From an uncultured Porphyromonas sp. (GTDB taxonomy: Bacteria > Bacteroidota > Bacteroidia > Bacteroidales > Porphyromonadaceae), in the NCBI GenBank assembly GCA_900538385.1, contig UWSO01000021.1, positions 1-34,783 of the forward strand: a stretch of 34,783 bases of DNA. Reading direction: 5' to 3'. Below are positions 33,330-34,783 of the stretch, one piece after another (position 1 is the stretch's first letter; the number at the start of each line of letters is the position of its first letter). The position numbers and the translations under genes were made by a program. Below the pieces are notes generated by a model that saw only the letters and a program-made list of their open reading frames with translations, was not told where the DNA came from and did not search any database.

Positions 33330-33829
33330 AGAGATTTAAAGCTTTAGTTGTACATGAAATGTCGCAAGAGACCTTTTACCTTACTCAGCAGTAAATTCAA
33401 GAGTTCTCTCACTGTGTGCCCTTTATATATCAGCTAGTGATCTCTTTCGTTGGTAAAGGAGTCAGTTACGACAGGGAAGTATCAAGGAGAAACGACTTGT
33501 CGACTTTTCGGTTTTACCGTGGAAATGGGGGTATTCCTGCTGAGACACAAGAAATATATGGTACACAGCTACTTCTTGCGAACAAAGATATATATTTTTC
33601 TTTATTCCAGATGATGGATGTTTTTAGAACGCCAGAAAGGAGGTACTAGAACTCACAGATCATCTGTTGAGTAGAGACTGTATCCCTCACCCTCAGTAGA
33701 GTTAAAGTTCATCGCCGCATCATCTCTTTTCTAATAGAATAAATGCTTCGTGGCACAGACGAACTAGATATCAGAGGTGACGTGTAATTCGCAGTTAATG
33801 TGTTCGTCTTATTGTCTGTAGCAGACATA
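33330..33829. other. Gene-free AT-rich stretch upstream of LRR gene 3
   Basis: About 500 bp with no convincing gene; a GTG-started open frame at 33416-33649 has no recognisable features. Minus-strand TATCTTTG at 33583-33590 fits the -7 consensus and could drive LRR gene 3 with a leader of about 250 bases. A small palindrome TAAAGCTTTA lies near 33337. I see nothing else. Confidence 0.4.
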
Positions 33830-33867
33830 CACAAGGCGGGCTAGACACGTGTCTAGCCCGCCTTGTG
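33830..33867. terminator. 38-bp perfect palindrome after the PepSY-like gene
   Basis: The arms CACAAGGCGGGCTAGACAC and their exact complement meet without a loop, 28 bp past the stop of the lipoprotein gene. It fits the pattern of long perfect palindromes that follow copA and LRR gene 1. The T-run is weak on either strand. Confidence 0.7.
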
Positions 33868-33894
33868 CGTTATTGCTATTTAGTTGCTAGCGGA

Positions 33895-34347
33895 TCATTT
33901 GTGATAGACGTTGACCTCGGTGATCACACCCTCAGGAGTGATGTAGACGTACTCGTCTCGGTCACCTCTCAGCTCTATCTCAAAGCGATAGTAAGAGCCC
34001 TGAGGCATCTCGATGAAGTCGATATCGTCAATGCGTGCATTGGGATACTTCTGCTGGAGCGCCTGCATGACGACGTCGGGGACGTTTCTCTTAGCTACGT
34101 CCCAGCTCGTGGAGAGCCACTCACAAGACTTTGTGAAGAGTACCTCCTTTTCTTTTTTGTCGTGCCGTATCTCTACATCGACCATGCCGTCATCGTAGTC
34201 CACATCTAGGATACGAGCGTTGGGGTAACGGTCATTTAGGGTCTTCATACATTGCTCACTGAGGTGCCAATCCTTAGTCTGACCACAAGAAGCAAAAAGA
34301 GCTATACTGCAAGTCAGCAGGAGTGCTACAAATAAAGTTCTTTTCAT
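33895..34347 (-). CDS. PepSY-like (DUF2874-type) predicted lipoprotein
   Basis: A 150-residue predicted periplasmic or outer-membrane lipoprotein of unknown function. The N-terminus is a signal with lipobox FASC (C21). The rest appears to be two PepSY-like halves with similar starts: LNDRYPNARILDVDYDDGMVDVEI and LQQKYPNARIDDIDFIEMPQG. Each is a helix ending YPNARI-type followed by beta strands, as in the PepSY-like/DUF2874 family common in Bacteroidetes. Such proteins have been suggested to inhibit proteases or sense signals, but no role can be assigned here. The gene has its own -7 box (34423) and a palindromic terminator (33830). Confidence 0.82.
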   Translation of the reverse strand: MKRTLFVALLLTCSIALFASCGQTKDWHLSEQCMKTLNDRYPNARILDVDYDDGMVDVEIRHDKKEKEVLFTKSCEWLSTSWDVAKRNVPDVVMQALQQKYPNARIDDIDFIEMPQGSYYRFEIELRGDRDEYVYITPEGVITEVNVYHK

Positions 34348-34364
34348 AGGTTGGTTATAGGGTT

Positions 34365-34392
34365 ATTAGACTAGTATTATTAGACTAGTATT
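34365..34392. repeat. Exact 14-bp tandem duplication in a leader
   Basis: ATTAGACTAGTATT occurs twice, exactly and without a gap, between the -7 box at 34423 and the start of the PepSY-like lipoprotein gene at 34347. It lies in the predicted transcript leader, like the 19-bp duplication before copA. Confidence 0.8.
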
Positions 34393-34422
34393 AGTGGAGG
34401 GAACGAAAGATCCCCCAAAGGG

Positions 34423-34430
34423 CAAAGATA
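34423..34430 (-). promoter_or_regulatory. Probable -7 box of the PepSY-like lipoprotein gene
   Basis: Minus-strand TATCTTTG matches TAnnTTTG, 75 bp before the ATG. No clear -33 TTTG is seen at the usual spacing. Confidence 0.55.
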
Positions 34431-34504
34431 AAACTAATATCTGAAGATATAGTGGTTTCATGTGATATTTCTGCTCGACTGATTGATGCGTTAGGCGCTT
34501 GTGA

Positions 34505-34730
34505 CGATTCTTCGAGAGGAATTTCGGAATAGTTAGCTGGGAAATAAAAAATATCCAGCGAGCTAATTGGAATTTCTTCGGAGGAATCAAATGAAACTTC
34601 CGAAGAATCAAATGATAAGTCCGAAGTATTTTCGATTTCCTCGGTGGAAAATCAGGAATTTCCTCGGAAGAAAACCGGAAAGCTATCGGTGGTTAGTTTT
34701 AGTTCGGCTAGTGTCTTTAGTGGCACTACG
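34505..34730 (+). repeat. Dispersed intergenic repeat, copy E
   Basis: Cores at 34578, 34599 and 34620, exactly 21 bp apart. GGGAAATAAAAAATATCC lies left of the core, whereas in copy B it is on the right. The right tail (GGAAAGCTATCGGTGG through GGCTAGTGTCTTTAGTG) matches copy D. Bases 34731-34783 show nothing further. Confidence 0.83.
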
Positions 34731-34783
34731 CACATTCCACCCGCTAATGCAATTTCTCAAGAATGATGTTTTTGATGACTTCA

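Noticed and set aside
33416..33649. 77-codon GTG-started open frame upstream of LRR gene 3
   Set aside because: No family resemblance and no promoter facing it; kept only as part of the gene-free stretch.
34366..34611. 81-codon minus-strand open frame near the right edge
   Set aside because: It spans the promoter and leader of the PepSY-like gene and part of repeat E.

Overview
The window looks like a chromosomal segment of a Bacteroidales bacterium, most likely a Porphyromonas species. The evidence is a PorX-type response regulator of the type IX secretion system (T9SS), three large secreted leucine-rich-repeat (LRR) proteins with T9SS-type C-terminal tails, Bacteroidetes-style -7 boxes (TAnnTTTG) before several genes, an lpxB gene (Gram-negative outer membrane), and no obvious Shine-Dalgarno sequences. 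The genus is an inference from protein resemblance; no database was searched.

Layout. 1-445: the right end of a small transposon-like element and a first copy (A) of a dispersed intergenic repeat. 446-4489 (minus): operon glyS, an FKBP-type lipoprotein, surE, lpxB. 4543-4660: a 118-bp inverted repeat built from 7-bp units. 4654-6841 (minus): prmC-recX-comF. 6861-7877 (plus): ribD. 7878-8412: a repeat-rich intergenic block (palindromes, repeat B, a 35-bp perfect inverted repeat, terminator). 8413-11199 (minus): LRR protein 1. 11200-11844: promoter, a complete 174-bp MITE with target duplication, terminator. 11845-14025 (minus): copper-exporting ATPase. 14026-14426: its leader and promoter, and repeat C. 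14427-16249 (minus): DEAD-box helicase and a YfcE-like phosphoesterase. 16450-17454 (minus): GAPDH. 17741-21826 (minus): lytic transglycosylase, ABC-F ATPase and FtsX-type permease with overlapping ends. 22063-24210 (minus): LRR protein 2. 24211-24643: repeat D and the gmd promoter. 24644-30733 (plus): gmd, fcl, an NgoPII-like restriction-modification pair, porX and tsaE, packed as one apparent operon. 30975-33329 (minus): LRR protein 3. 33895-34347 (minus): a PepSY-like lipoprotein. 34348-34783: its leader, promoter and repeat E.

How the parts fit. Most genes are housekeeping: translation and tRNA modification (glyS, prmC, tsaE), envelope (lpxB, transglycosylase, GDP-fucose synthesis), glycolysis, copper export and RNA helicase functions. 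A T9SS theme runs through the window: porX lies a few kilobases from three genes whose products carry a signal peptide and a T9SS-like sorting tail. The restriction-modification pair and LRR protein 3 are visibly more AT-rich than their neighbours and may be recent arrivals.

The most striking unexplained signal is a family of five intergenic repeats (near 0.2, 8.0, 14.2, 24.4 and 34.6 kb). Each carries three TC(C/G)GA-centred quasi-palindromic sites exactly 21 bp apart. The spacing is invariant in all five copies although surrounding bases, and even the flanking modules, have diverged or been shuffled. A second signal is 7-bp TTAGA-type repeats joined through a conserved TTCG to promoter -7 boxes at three separate genes.
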